64,000 bases of DNA from JACRCG01 sp964524835 (GCA_964524835.1 CAZGEG010000012.1:58983-122982); one strand, 5' to 3'; positions 32,408 to 42,626 are shown, counted from the stretch's first letter. A program made the numbers and translations. Notes: a model not told the origin generated them from the sequence alone.

Positions 32408-33529
32408 ATGGAATTCAGAATTGAAAAAGAGCAATTCCTGAAGTCGCTGCAAAAAATCCAGGGGATTGTTGAAAAAAGAACTTCAATGCCTATTTTGTCC
32501 AATGTTCTGCTTGAAGCTACGGAAACGTCCCTTCTTGTCACTGCAACCGACCTGGAAGTAGGGATGAAAAGCAGCTATTCTGCAGATGTTGTCACCCCCG
32601 GAAAAATTACTGTTTCCGCAAAGAAATTGTATGAAATTGTCAAGGAACTCCCGAATCAGCCGATTTCGTTTTTGACCAAAGACAATGACTGGGTCGAAAT
32701 AAAATGCGGCAAGGTCCAGTTTAACATCGTCGGCCTCTCGCCGGATGAATTTCCCTACTTTCCTGATGTAAAGGAGGATAATCTTTTCGAAATCGAATCG
32801 TCACTGCTGCGGGGCATGATCGAGAGAACCTCGTATGCCATCTGCACCGATGAAACAAAATACAACCTCAACGGAATTTTCATCAAGGTGGAAGTACGCA
32901 CGGACGGCAGCAACGGCCTGAAAATGGTCTCCACGGATGGTCATCGTCTCTCGATCGCTTCGGGAAGCCTCAAGGGAACCGCCGGTCCGGAGCTCCTGAA
33001 AGGGGTTATCCTGCCGAAAAAAGGCGTTTACGAGATGAAGAAGATCACTGATGAAGAGGGAGGAACCCTGCTCTTCGGTTTTATGGACAACAGCGCCGTC
33101 ATCAAACGGGGCGATTCGTATATGGTCATGCGCCTTGTTGATGGAGAGTTTCCCGATTACAATCGCGTCATTCCTACCGCCAACACACAGGTGGTAACGG
33201 TCAACAGGGAAGACTTCAGTCATTCAGTGCGCCGCATGGCGATTCTTTCCAGCGAAAAATTCAAGGGGATCATGCTGGAAATATCTGCGGGCGGAATCAG
33301 GATTTCTTCCAGCAATCCCGAGTTGGGGGATGCCATGGAGGAAATCGACGTAGCATATGAAGGAGAACCGATTTCGGTCAGATTCAATGCCCGCTATCTG
33401 CTCGATGTGCTCGCCGTGGCTGATACCGGACGGGTTGAAATGAAATTCAAGGACGAGCTGTCCCCATCGATCATTGTACCGGAAAATTCCGAGAGTTTTC
33501 TTGCCGTTATCATGCCGATGAGGCTTTAA
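32408..33529 (+). CDS. dnaN: DNA polymerase III sliding clamp (beta subunit)
   Basis: 373 residues, three repeated clamp domains. MEFRIEKEQFLKSLQKIQGIVEKRTSMPILSNVLLEA at the start, SGSLKGTAGPELLKGVILPKKG, VDGEFPDYNRVIP in the middle, and the C-terminal ENSESFLAVIMPMRL. ATG follows AAGGGAGG. The ring tethers Pol III to DNA. Confidence 0.98.
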   Translation: MEFRIEKEQFLKSLQKIQGIVEKRTSMPILSNVLLEATETSLLVTATDLEVGMKSSYSADVVTPGKITVSAKKLYEIVKELPNQPISFLTKDNDWVEIKCGKVQFNIVGLSPDEFPYFPDVKEDNLFEIESSLLRGMIERTSYAICTDETKYNLNGIFIKVEVRTDGSNGLKMVSTDGHRLSIASGSLKGTAGPELLKGVILPKKGVYEMKKITDEEGGTLLFGFMDNSAVIKRGDSYMVMRLVDGEFPDYNRVIPTANTQVVTVNREDFSHSVRRMAILSSEKFKGIMLEISAGGIRISSSNPELGDAMEEIDVAYEGEPISVRFNARYLLDVLAVADTGRVEMKFKDELSPSIIVPENSESFLAVIMPMRL

Positions 33530-33538
33530 AAGCGGCTG

Positions 33539-34639
33539 ATGCGTCTTAGCTCCGTTGCGGTTGCCGATTTCAGGAACGTACGTTCGGTTCATGTAGAACC
33601 GGGTAAACGGTTCAATCTGCTGCATGGCCTTAACGGCCAGGGGAAGACGAATCTGCTGGAAGCCATCTACCTGCTAGGAAGTCCCCGCTCGTTCAGGACC
33701 TCCCGGCTGCCTGAGCTTGTCAGGCATGGTGAACGGCAGGCGCAAATCCAGGGTACGGTTGAATCAGGCGGGATAGAGAGCACGCTGCGACTGGTCATCG
33801 AAGCGGCCGGACGCAAGGTGGAAATTGACGGAAAAGCGGTTCACAAAGCCTCCGAGCTGCATGGCAAGCTGAACGCGGTCGTGTTTTCACCCGATGATAC
33901 CGGCATGGTCAGAATGGGGCCGGAGTCCAGGCGCCGCTACCTTGACCGGGCCGTCTATATGGGGGATATCGGCTATCTTAACTGTTGGCACTCCTATCAA
34001 CGGATCCTTAAACAGCGTAACCACCTGCTCAAAAGCCCCGACAGAACCGGGCTTGACATCTGGACCGAAAAACTGGCGGAAGCCGGCGCGGAAGTTATCG
34101 AGAGGCGGCTCAAGTTTGTTGCGGTACTGGACAACAAGCTGCAGAAATATTATGCCACGATAGCGGGCGGCAGCGAAACGTCGCGCCTCAGCTATCAGCC
34201 GGACGGGGTGGTGTCAACCGAGCAGGAACCGATTCGGGAGGAACTGCTGGAGCTGTTCAAGCGGCACCTGCGCTCCGACGAACGTTACGGGACGACGACC
34301 GCAGGTCCGCACCGGGATGACCTGACTTTTATCCTGGATGAGCGGCCGCTCAAGGCCTTCGGCTCGCAGGGACAGCAGAAAAGCTTTGTCCTGGCGCTCA
34401 AGATGGCGGAGATGGACAACCTGCACGATACCTTCGGAGAATCGCCCCTGCTGCTGCTGGATGACATGAGCTCCGAACTGGATGCCCGCAGGAACCAGAA
34501 CCTGATGGAATTCCTGACGACGAGAGAAATTCAGGTCTTTATTACAACCACGGAACGGTCTCCGGCACTGCTGGCTGCCGCACCACAATGCGCCGTCTTT
34601 CACGTTGAAGACGGCAATCTGACGTTTGAAGGAAGCTAA
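33539..34639 (+). CDS. recF: DNA replication and repair protein RecF
   Basis: 366 residues. SMC-like ABC ATPase: Walker A GLNGQGKTNLLEAIYLL, signature KAFGSQGQQKSFVLALKMAE, Walker B PLLLLDDMSSELD, D-loop and H-loop ITTTE. RecF binds gap junctions and with RecO/RecR loads RecA. Spacing of nine bases after dnaN; stop lies five bases before gyrB. Confidence 0.96.
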   Translation: MRLSSVAVADFRNVRSVHVEPGKRFNLLHGLNGQGKTNLLEAIYLLGSPRSFRTSRLPELVRHGERQAQIQGTVESGGIESTLRLVIEAAGRKVEIDGKAVHKASELHGKLNAVVFSPDDTGMVRMGPESRRRYLDRAVYMGDIGYLNCWHSYQRILKQRNHLLKSPDRTGLDIWTEKLAEAGAEVIERRLKFVAVLDNKLQKYYATIAGGSETSRLSYQPDGVVSTEQEPIREELLELFKRHLRSDERYGTTTAGPHRDDLTFILDERPLKAFGSQGQQKSFVLALKMAEMDNLHDTFGESPLLLLDDMSSELDARRNQNLMEFLTTREIQVFITTTERSPALLAAAPQCAVFHVEDGNLTFEGS

Positions 34640-34643
34640 CCGC

Positions 34644-37046
34644 ATGAATGAACAGGAAAATGTAACAAACGGCTCCGAAGAGTATGGCGCCGAGAACATC
34701 AAGGTACTGGAAGGGCTGTCGGCGGTGCGCAAGCGGCCGGCCATGTACATCGGCTCCACTTCCTCCGCCGGCCTCCACCACCTTGTGTATGAAATCGTCG
34801 ATAACTCGATCGATGAGGCCCTGGCCGGTTATTGCAACGATGTCTCCGTAACCATCAATACCGACGGCTCGATAACCGTTGTCGACAACGGCCGCGGCAT
34901 CCCGACCGACATCATGCCGAACGAGGGAAAATCGGCTGCCGAAGTCGTACTGACGGTGCTGCATGCCGGCGGCAAGTTTGACAACGATTCCTACAAGGTG
35001 TCCGGCGGTCTGCACGGGGTCGGCGTCTCGGTAGTCAATGCCCTTTCCCGTTGGCTTGAACTGGAGATCCGCCGTGACGGCAAGATTTTCCGCCAGTCCT
35101 ACCGCCGCGGCGACCCGCAGGCACCGCTGGAGATGGTCGGTGAAACCAAGAAACGGGGCACGAAGATTACCTTCATGCCGGACGAGGAGATCTTCGAGAC
35201 GACCGAATTCTCCTTCGATATCCTTTCCCAGCGTATCCGCGAGATGGCCTTCCTCAACGCCGGAGTCAGGATCAGGATCAGCGACGAACGGGTCGACGGC
35301 AAATCCCACGAATTCCATTACGAGGGGGGGATCAACTCCTTTGTCGAGTACCTGAACCGGAACAAGGCCGTCGTCAACCCCAAGCCGATGTACTTCAAGG
35401 GTGAAAAGGGGGGGGTGGAGATGGAGGTCTCCATGCAGTACAACGACTCCTACGACGAAAAGATCTTTGCCTTTGCCAACAACATCAACACCCATGAGGG
35501 GGGGACGCACCTGGCCGGTTTCAAGGCAGCCCTGACCCGTACCATGAACTCTTATGCTGCGGCCAACAACCTGCTCAAAAACGAGAAGGTCACGGTTTCC
35601 GGTGACGATCTGCGCGAGGGGCTGACCTGTGTCATTTCGGTCAAGATCCCGCAGCCGCAGTTCGAGGGGCAGACCAAAACCAAGCTGGGCAACTCCGAGG
35701 TCAAGGGGTACGTCGAATCGCTCCTGAATGAGCGTCTGGCGGTGTATCTCGAAGAAAATCCGAAGATCGCCAAGGACATTCTCAACAAGTCGATCGAAGC
35801 GGCCCGGGCCCGTGAAGCGGCCCGCAAGGCCCGCGACCTGACCCGCCGCAAGGGCGCCCTGGATATGGGAGGACTGCCGGGCAAACTGGCTGACTGCCAG
35901 GAAAAGGATCCGGCCCTGTGCGAACTGTACCTGGTCGAAGGTGACTCCGCCGGCGGCTCGGCCAAACAGGGGCGGGACCGGAAAAACATGGCGATCCTGC
36001 CGCTCAAGGGGAAGATCCTCAACGTCGAGAAAGCCCGCTTCGACAAGATGATCTCCTCGCAGGAGATCCGCACCCTGATCACGGCGCTCGGCACCGGCAT
36101 CGGCAAGGACGACTTCAATATCGCCAAGCTGCGCTACCACCGCATCATCGTCATGACCGACGCCGACGTCGACGGCCAGCACATCCTGACGCTGCTACTG
36201 ACGTTCTTCTACCGCAACATGCGCGAGCTGATCGAGCGCGGCCACCTCTACATCGCCCAGCCGCCGCTCTACAAGGTCAAGCGCGGCAAACGGGAGCAGT
36301 ACCTGCGCGACGAGCACGCCATGCAGGAATTCCTGCTGGAAGAAGGGTCCGAAGAGCTGACCCTCCGCCTTGAAAAGGGAGACCGTACCTACAACGGCAA
36401 GCAGATCATCCCGGTCATCAAGCAGTTCATCGAGAACCGTGCCATCTTCAACAAGGTTGTCAAGAAGGGGATTTCTCCCGAACTGCTTTCAATTGTCATC
36501 CGCAGCAACGTCCCGTCCGGCATGGAAGAAATGTCCCAGATCGTGCCGTACCTGGAGGCGATGAAATCGCTGGCCGAAGGCTCGGATTACGAGACCGAGG
36601 AACACCGGATCGCCTTCCGCATCGGCAATATCCGCTCCATCATCGACCAGCAGACGCTGGCGGTGCTTTCGACCCGCGAATATGAGCTCCTGGTGGACAA
36701 CCACCGCCGGATCGTGGATACGATGGCCGACGGCCGGGCCTTCGTCGAGCAGGAGGGGGGGAAGGTGCTGTTCGAGACCACCAACCACCAGGATCTGCTC
36801 GGTTTCTTCCTCGAAAACGCCAAAAAAGGGCTGGCTATCCAGCGCTATAAAGGTCTGGGGGAGATGAACCCTGAGCAGCTCTGGGAAACGACGATGAACC
36901 CTGAAAACCGCGTTCTTCTTCAGGTCAAGATCGAGGATGTCGTCGAATCGGACGAGATTTTTACGATCCTGATGGGTGATCAGGTAGAGCCGCGCCGAGA
37001 TTTCATCGAGAAGAATGCGCTGAACGTCGTAAACCTGGATATTTAA
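34644..37046 (+). CDS. gyrB: DNA gyrase subunit B
   Basis: 800 residues from ATG 34644 (GGAAG ribosome site; an in-frame TTG at 34626 would overlap recF). GHKL ATPase: YEIVDNSIDEALAGYC, VVDNGRGIP, LHGVGVSVVNALS; TOPRIM: LVEGDSAGGSAKQGRD and MTDADVDGQHI; C-terminus QRYKGLGEMNPEQLWETTMNP. ATP-driven negative supercoiling with GyrA; target of coumarins. Confidence 0.98.
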   Translation: MNEQENVTNGSEEYGAENIKVLEGLSAVRKRPAMYIGSTSSAGLHHLVYEIVDNSIDEALAGYCNDVSVTINTDGSITVVDNGRGIPTDIMPNEGKSAAEVVLTVLHAGGKFDNDSYKVSGGLHGVGVSVVNALSRWLELEIRRDGKIFRQSYRRGDPQAPLEMVGETKKRGTKITFMPDEEIFETTEFSFDILSQRIREMAFLNAGVRIRISDERVDGKSHEFHYEGGINSFVEYLNRNKAVVNPKPMYFKGEKGGVEMEVSMQYNDSYDEKIFAFANNINTHEGGTHLAGFKAALTRTMNSYAAANNLLKNEKVTVSGDDLREGLTCVISVKIPQPQFEGQTKTKLGNSEVKGYVESLLNERLAVYLEENPKIAKDILNKSIEAARAREAARKARDLTRRKGALDMGGLPGKLADCQEKDPALCELYLVEGDSAGGSAKQGRDRKNMAILPLKGKILNVEKARFDKMISSQEIRTLITALGTGIGKDDFNIAKLRYHRIIVMTDADVDGQHILTLLLTFFYRNMRELIERGHLYIAQPPLYKVKRGKREQYLRDEHAMQEFLLEEGSEELTLRLEKGDRTYNGKQIIPVIKQFIENRAIFNKVVKKGISPELLSIVIRSNVPSGMEEMSQIVPYLEAMKSLAEGSDYETEEHRIAFRIGNIRSIIDQQTLAVLSTREYELLVDNHRRIVDTMADGRAFVEQEGGKVLFETTNHQDLLGFFLENAKKGLAIQRYKGLGEMNPEQLWETTMNPENRVLLQVKIEDVVESDEIFTILMGDQVEPRRDFIEKNALNVVNLDI

Positions 37047-37100
37047 ATTACAAATACCTTTCTCCTCTTTGTTGAGGAGAACAGCAGATACGAGGTACCA

Positions 37101-39668
37101 ATGCAGATCCCAACGGAAATTCCAGTCAACAAGATAACGGTCAACATCGAAGACGAGATGAAGCGGTCGTACATGGACTACGCCATGTCGGTCATCATCG
37201 GCCGGGCGCTGCCGGACGTGCGCGACGGTCTCAAGCCGGTACACCGCCGCTGCCTGTACGCGATGTACGACATGAGCAACGACTACAACAAGCCGTACAA
37301 GAAATCGGCCCGTGTGGTCGGTGATGTTATCGGTAAGTATCACCCCCACGGCGACACCGCCGCCTACGACACCATCGTGCGTATGGCGCAGGATTTCTCC
37401 CTGCGCTACATGCTGGTGGACGGCCAGGGCAACTTCGGCTCGGTGGACGGCGACCGCCCGGCCGCGATGCGTTATACCGAGATCCGCCTCCGTCAGCTTT
37501 CGCACGAACTGCTGGCCGACCTTGACAAAGAGACCGTCATCATGGTCCCGAACTACAACGAGGAGATGCTGGAGCCGACTGTGCTCCCCGCCAAGTTCCC
37601 CAACCTGCTGGTCAACGGCTCGACCGGTATTGCGGTCGGCATGGCCACCAACATCCCGCCCCACAATCTGGGGGAGATTATTGACGGCATCGTTGCCGTG
37701 ATCCGGAATCCCGAAATCGGCTTTGAGGAACTGCTGGAAATGGTCCCGGGACCGGACTTCCCGACCGGCGCCACCATCTATGGCCGCAAGGGCATCAGGG
37801 ATGCCTACAGCACCGGCCGCGGCATCATCCAGATCCGTGCCAAGGCCCATGTCGAGGCGTCCAAGCGTTCCGAGCGCCAGGCGATCATTGTCACCGAGCT
37901 CCCGTACCAGGTCAACAAGGCCCGCCTGATCGAGAAGATCGCCGAGCTGGTCAAGGAGAAGAAGGTCGAGGGGATCACCGAGATCCGCGACGAGTCCGAC
38001 CGCCAGGGGATGCGGATCGTCATCGAGGTCAAACGGGACGAAAACGCCGAGGTGCTGCTCAACCAGCTCTACAAGCAGTCCCAGTTGCAGGTCTCCTTCG
38101 GCATCATCATGCTGGCCATCGTCCACAATCGTCCCCGCGTGCTGACCCTGCGGGAGATGATGGACTGTTTCGTCGAGCATCGCTGCGAGGTCGTCACCCG
38201 CCGCACCAACTTCGAGCTGAAGAAGGCCCTGGCCCGCGCCCATATTCTGGAAGGTCTCAAGATCGCCCTGGACTGGCTGGATGCCGTGATCGAAATGATC
38301 CGCGAATCCAAGACCCCCCCGGAGGCCAAACAGGGGCTGATGGACGGCAAGTTCGCCGATCCCGAATTTCTGGCAAGGCTCAACCTGCCGCGGCCGGTCG
38401 GCTTTGAGGAGCAGGTAGCGCTGTCCGAGATCCAGGCCCAGGCTATCCTGGAGATGCGCCTGCAGCGCCTGACCGGACTCGAGCGGGACAAGATCATCGC
38501 CGAGTACGAAGAAGTCATGAAGCTGATCGCCCGGCTAAAGGAGATCCTGGCGTCCGACACCGAGATCCTGAAGATCATCGTTGCCGAACTGACCGAGATC
38601 CGGGAACGGTTCGGCGACAAGCGCCGCTCCGAGATTGCCGATCAGAGTGCCGATATCTCGCTGGAGGATACCATCGAGGACGAAGAGATGGTCGTCACCA
38701 TCTCCCATACCGGCTACATCAAGCGGAGCGCCGTTGACCTGTACCGCTCGCAGCGCCGCGGCGGCAAGGGGAAGACCGGCATGAAGACCAAAGAGGAGGA
38801 TTTCGTCGAGCAGCTCTTCATCGCCTCGACCAAGGACTACCTGCTCTGCTTCACCGACGCCGGACGGATGTACTGGCTGAAGGTCTACGAAATTCCGGAG
38901 GGGAGCCGCACCACCAAAGGGAAGGCGGTCGTCAACCTGGTCAACGTCTCGGCCGGCGAAAAGATCACCACGATCCTCCCGGTCAAGGAGTTCAGCGAGA
39001 ACACCTACCTGTTCATGGCCACCCAGAACGGCGTCGTCAAAAAGACCGCACTGGTGGATTATTCCAACGTCCGCTCCGGCGGCATCATCGCCGTTAATCT
39101 GGACGACGGCGACAAGCTGATCTCCGTGGCCCTGACCGACGGCAGCAAAGACATCTTCCTGGCGTCGCGGAACGGTAAAGCGATCCGTTTCAACGAGGAG
39201 GATGTCCGCCCGATGGGACGTGTCACCCGCGGCGTGCGCGGCATGAACCTCGGCAAGGATGACCGGGTAATCGGCATGGAGATCGTCGACAATACGGCCG
39301 TCGGCTCGACGATCTTCACCGTTTGCGAAAACGGCTACGGCAAGCGCACCGATCTGGACGAATACCGCGACCAGAGCCGCGGCGGCAAGGGAATCATCAC
39401 GATCAAGACGACCGAGCGCAACGGCTCCGTGGTCAACGTCATGCAGGTTGCTGACGATCACGACCTGATGGTGATCACCGACCAGGGCAAGATCCTGCGT
39501 GTACCGGTCTCCGGATTCTCGGTCATCGGCCGCAATACCCAGGGGGTCACCCTGATGAATACCGAGGACAACGAGAAGGTCGTGGCAGTTGCCCGTCTGG
39601 CCGAGAAGGATGAGGAAGAAGGGGATGACGAGAGCCTGGATGAAGGAACTGAAGAAACGGCAGCGTAG
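37101..39668 (+). CDS. gyrA: DNA gyrase subunit A
   Basis: 855 residues. AMSVIIGRALPDVRDGLKPVHRRCLYAM at the winged helix, catalytic Tyr in AAMRYTEIRL, and the GyrA box QRRGGKG in the C-terminal wrapping domain, which marks gyrase rather than topoisomerase IV. The quinolone-pocket stretch reads HGDTAAYD (Thr at the E. coli Ser83 position), a natural variant in many bacteria. The tail is acidic (DEEEGDDESLDEGTEE). Followed by a strong terminator. Confidence 0.98.
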   Translation: MQIPTEIPVNKITVNIEDEMKRSYMDYAMSVIIGRALPDVRDGLKPVHRRCLYAMYDMSNDYNKPYKKSARVVGDVIGKYHPHGDTAAYDTIVRMAQDFSLRYMLVDGQGNFGSVDGDRPAAMRYTEIRLRQLSHELLADLDKETVIMVPNYNEEMLEPTVLPAKFPNLLVNGSTGIAVGMATNIPPHNLGEIIDGIVAVIRNPEIGFEELLEMVPGPDFPTGATIYGRKGIRDAYSTGRGIIQIRAKAHVEASKRSERQAIIVTELPYQVNKARLIEKIAELVKEKKVEGITEIRDESDRQGMRIVIEVKRDENAEVLLNQLYKQSQLQVSFGIIMLAIVHNRPRVLTLREMMDCFVEHRCEVVTRRTNFELKKALARAHILEGLKIALDWLDAVIEMIRESKTPPEAKQGLMDGKFADPEFLARLNLPRPVGFEEQVALSEIQAQAILEMRLQRLTGLERDKIIAEYEEVMKLIARLKEILASDTEILKIIVAELTEIRERFGDKRRSEIADQSADISLEDTIEDEEMVVTISHTGYIKRSAVDLYRSQRRGGKGKTGMKTKEEDFVEQLFIASTKDYLLCFTDAGRMYWLKVYEIPEGSRTTKGKAVVNLVNVSAGEKITTILPVKEFSENTYLFMATQNGVVKKTALVDYSNVRSGGIIAVNLDDGDKLISVALTDGSKDIFLASRNGKAIRFNEEDVRPMGRVTRGVRGMNLGKDDRVIGMEIVDNTAVGSTIFTVCENGYGKRTDLDEYRDQSRGGKGIITIKTTERNGSVVNVMQVADDHDLMVITDQGKILRVPVSGFSVIGRNTQGVTLMNTEDNEKVVAVARLAEKDEEEGDDESLDEGTEETAA

Positions 39669-39706
39669 TTTCAGCCGGAAACACTCATACATAGAAGAGT
39701 ATAATT

Positions 39707-39750
39707 AAAAAACCGGGACGCGACCAATGGGCTGCGGCCCGGTTTTTTTT
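39707..39750 (+). terminator. Rho-independent terminator after gyrA
   Basis: AAAAAACCGGG, loop, CCCGGTTTTTTTT. Because of the A-run before the stem it could work on both strands, but only the plus-strand gene needs it. Confidence 0.85.
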
Positions 39751-39838
39751 ATCGCGTTCAGTCCCATGATTGCCTTCATGCCGTTCGTGTGGTAAAGTCG
39801 TCACCCTGATTTGAAAGGATTTTAAGGCAATTAACAAC

Positions 39839-41428
39839 ATGACTCTGCCACTCAAAATAGACAAAACACTGCGGGAACGGCGCCGCATCACCCGGCTGCT
39901 GGACTTCCTCAAGCGCGACGACCTGACCGGCGAGCAGATGGAGCGCATCGGCCGGCGGCTGCAGAAGGCCGGCAAACGGGCGCTCTCGCCGCTGGTGCGC
40001 AAGCTCTGGCGCGAGCGGAACGGCACCGCCATCTACCGCTACACCTGCATGCTCGATTTTTTCGACGCCTCCGCCTGGATGGACCAGCTGATCCAGATCA
40101 CCTTGAAGCGCACGGATCTGGAGGAGGACGGCAAGCTGGCGCTGCTTGATGTGCTGCATGACAGCGGCATCGATGTCACCGCCCCCCCCTTCGCTTCGAT
40201 GACGGGATATGGTGCCCCGACGCTGGAGGGTTTTGTTGACGACTGTCTCGGTGACAACGAACGGGGGCTGGTCAGGTTCATCGACAGTTTTCTCGATGTG
40301 GCTGACGAGTTCCGCGAGCGGATGATGCATCGCCTCTCCGAAGCCGGCTCTGCCGAAGCGGTGGCGCTTCTGGAGATCCTGCTCTCTTTCGAGAAGGAGG
40401 AGATCGTACGCGAAGCGATAACGGCCCTGGGACGGACGAAAAGCGGCTATGCCCTCGATGTTCTGCAGCGTGCCGAAGCGCGCTACAAGGGGGATCTGGT
40501 AGTCTTGATCCGGCGCAGCATCAGGCGCCTCTCGTTCACCGGAATCCGTGAGGCGCTGGAGCTGCCGCACACTTTCCAGCAGCCGCTTCCGTTCTTTGAG
40601 GTCTATGCCGGACCGGTCGATTTCTACGGTTCCCGTACCCTCTGGTTTTCCTGGAAGCTGGACAGTGGCTCCTTTGCCGCCATGCTGATCCTTACCGGCG
40701 AGAGCGACGGCATGCTGAATGCCATCAGCTATCGCATGAAAGACCGGAAGGAGTACGGCCACATCCTGAAGGACGTTGCCGGCGGCGAGATGCTGACGCC
40801 TGTTGAGCATGACTATGCACTCGCTTCGCTGCGCGATGCGCTCCACCGCAGCCGCGAAGCGGGCTTTTACCTTCCTCCCGACTTCTACGTCGATATGCGT
40901 CTCTTCCGTCCCGATTCCCTGAAACCGGAAGCATACATACCCCGTTTCAAGCTGAAGCATCTGGAAGGCATCGTTGAGAAAATTCCGGGCTTCGTTGCCA
41001 CCAGCAACGACCTGCTCGATGAGCCGGGGCTTGAAGGATGGGTATTAACCGAGACGGCGTTGTATGATGCCGCCGACCGCTTCAGTGCTCTGGAAACGGA
41101 TGGCGGCCCTGATACCGTGCCTCCGGAGGCTCTGGAGAAGGAGATTTCCCGCTGTTGTGACGAGCTGATCGTGCCGAGGCGTGCCGATATCATCAAGCGG
41201 CTGCTGCTGACCGCCGATTACCTGCAGCAGATCGAAGGGGACGAGAACGCGGTGCAAAAGACACTGGCTACCGCCTTGAGTCTCGTCGGGGGGTTCCTCC
41301 CCGATTGCCGCCACCCGTTCGTCCGGCGGCTGCTGCTGGACAGTGTGGACGCCGCCCGGCAAACGCTGGCGGAGGGTTATGATCCGCGCCTGGAAGAAGG
41401 GGATGATGACGATGACTATGAAGACTGA
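39839..41428 (+). CDS. HEAT-repeat-like protein of unknown function
   Basis: 529 residues, soluble. The N-terminal ~240 residues are helical, with HEAT-like units such as RLSEAGSAEAVALLEILLSFEKEEIVREAITALGRTKSGYALDVLQRA. A middle region, LPFFEVYAGPVDFYGSRTLWFSWKLDSGSFAAMLILTGESDGMLNAISYRMKD, looks like an independent alpha/beta domain, and the C-terminus is strongly acidic (EEGDDDDDYED). No catalytic motif recognised. It sits between gyrA and gpsA and its end overlaps the start of gpsA. Confidence 0.75.
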   Translation: MTLPLKIDKTLRERRRITRLLDFLKRDDLTGEQMERIGRRLQKAGKRALSPLVRKLWRERNGTAIYRYTCMLDFFDASAWMDQLIQITLKRTDLEEDGKLALLDVLHDSGIDVTAPPFASMTGYGAPTLEGFVDDCLGDNERGLVRFIDSFLDVADEFRERMMHRLSEAGSAEAVALLEILLSFEKEEIVREAITALGRTKSGYALDVLQRAEARYKGDLVVLIRRSIRRLSFTGIREALELPHTFQQPLPFFEVYAGPVDFYGSRTLWFSWKLDSGSFAAMLILTGESDGMLNAISYRMKDRKEYGHILKDVAGGEMLTPVEHDYALASLRDALHRSREAGFYLPPDFYVDMRLFRPDSLKPEAYIPRFKLKHLEGIVEKIPGFVATSNDLLDEPGLEGWVLTETALYDAADRFSALETDGGPDTVPPEALEKEISRCCDELIVPRRADIIKRLLLTADYLQQIEGDENAVQKTLATALSLVGGFLPDCRHPFVRRLLLDSVDAARQTLAEGYDPRLEEGDDDDDYED

Positions 41429-42443
41429 TAGAGCTGCCGATATAGAGCGGATCGCCGTTATCGGCGGCGGCAGCTGGGGATCGGCGCTGGCGGGGCGGCT
41501 GGCGGCCAACGGCAATGACACGGTCCTCTGGGCCTATGAACCGGAACTGGTGGCGGAAGTCAATTCAAGCCACACAAACTCGCTCTACCTTCCCGGCATC
41601 AACCTGCACCCGACCCTGGCGTGTACGGGGAGCCTGGAAGAAGCTGTCAGCGGGCGGGGGATCGTGCTGCTGGTGACGCCGGTGCAGGTGATGCGCGGCG
41701 TGCTGAAACAGCTTGCCCCTTACATTGAAAAAAATGCGATCATTGCCAACGCTTCCAAGGGGATTGAGCTCGAAACCCTGCAGACGGTTTCCCAGATCTG
41801 CGGAGAGCTGCTCGGAGACGCCGCGCTGAACCGCTATGTGGCCCTCTCCGGCCCGACCTTTGCCCGTGAAGTCGCCCAGGAGCTCCCTTCGCTGATTGTA
41901 GCGGCGTCACGCAACCCGGTTGCTTCCGGGCGTGTGCAGGCCGCCTTCAGCTGCCCCTGCCTGCGCGTCTATACCAACAGCGACGTGGTCGGGGTCGAGC
42001 TGGGGGGAGCGGTCAAGAATGTCATCGCCATCGCCGCCGGCATCTGCGACGGCCTCGGCTTCGGCCATAATGCCCGGGCGGCCCTGATCACGAGAGGTCT
42101 GGCCGAGATGAACCGCCTGGGGCAGGCCATGGGGGCGCAGGCGTCAACCTTCGCCGGCCTGGCCGGCATGGGGGACCTGGTGCTGACCTGCACCGGCGAC
42201 CTTTCCCGCAACCGCACCGTCGGCTTCAAGCTGGGGCAGGGGATGAAACTGGCGGATATCCTGGCCGAGATGCGCATGATAGCCGAAGGGGTGAAGAGTT
42301 CCGAATCGGTCTATCAGCTCGCCCGCCGCCTTGGGGTCGAGATGCCGATCGTGGAGAAGACCTACCAAATCCTCCACGAGGACAAGCCGGCCAGGCAGGC
42401 GGTGATCGAACTGATGGCGCGGGATTTGAAGGCGGAAGGGTAG
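41412..42443 (+). CDS. gpsA: Glycerol-3-phosphate dehydrogenase [NAD(P)+]
   Basis: About 343 residues. NAD-binding IAVIGGGSWGSALAGRLAANG, NASKGIELETL, SGPTFAREVAQELPSLIV, VGVELGGAVKNVIAIAAGICDGLGFGHNARAALITRGLAEM and GLAGMGDLVLTCTGDLSRNR. It reduces dihydroxyacetone phosphate to sn-glycerol-3-phosphate for phospholipid synthesis. Several ATGs are clustered (41403-41418); ATG 41412 has AAGGGG at a good distance. Overlaps the upstream gene by 17 bases. Confidence 0.96.
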   Translation: MTMKTDRAADIERIAVIGGGSWGSALAGRLAANGNDTVLWAYEPELVAEVNSSHTNSLYLPGINLHPTLACTGSLEEAVSGRGIVLLVTPVQVMRGVLKQLAPYIEKNAIIANASKGIELETLQTVSQICGELLGDAALNRYVALSGPTFAREVAQELPSLIVAASRNPVASGRVQAAFSCPCLRVYTNSDVVGVELGGAVKNVIAIAAGICDGLGFGHNARAALITRGLAEMNRLGQAMGAQASTFAGLAGMGDLVLTCTGDLSRNRTVGFKLGQGMKLADILAEMRMIAEGVKSSESVYQLARRLGVEMPIVEKTYQILHEDKPARQAVIELMARDLKAEG

Positions 42444-42476
42444 TTTTGCCCCTGGAATAGTCAGCAACCAATGAAG

Positions 42477-42502
42477 ACCCCGATATGCCGCACATCGGGG
42501 TC
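42477..42502 (+). terminator. Terminator after gpsA
   Basis: GACCCCGAT, short loop, ATCGGGGTC, then TTT. Nine-base perfect stem 34 bases after the gpsA stop; the T-run is short. Confidence 0.7.
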
Positions 42503-42533
42503 TTTGCGTATATCCGTAATGATCATGATTCTT

Positions 42534-42585
42534 GTAGAGACGTAGAGACGTAAAGACGTAGAGACGTAGCATGCTACGTCTCTAC
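42534..42585. repeat. REP palindrome copy 1 with GTAGAGAC tandem units
   Basis: Three 8-base units GTAGAGAC, GTAGAGAC, GTAAAGAC (42534-42557) run into a 28-bp perfect palindrome at 42558-42585. Its left half is GTAGAGACGTAGCA, the right half the reverse complement. It sits 40 bases before the transposase start, the place where RAYT-associated REPs usually lie. Confidence 0.93.
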
Positions 42586-42626
42586 AGATATCTAAACCGA
42601 AATTGAAACCGATTGACCAGGGACAA

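Noticed and set aside
37330..37400. Thr at the GyrA Ser83-equivalent position as a resistance mutation
   Set aside because: Threonine is a common wild-type residue at this position; no resistance can be claimed.
34542..38243. Very long antisense open frames opposite gyrB and gyrA (about 546 and 584 codons)
   Set aside because: They mirror high-G+C coding frames of conserved genes, lack ribosome sites and show low-complexity composition.
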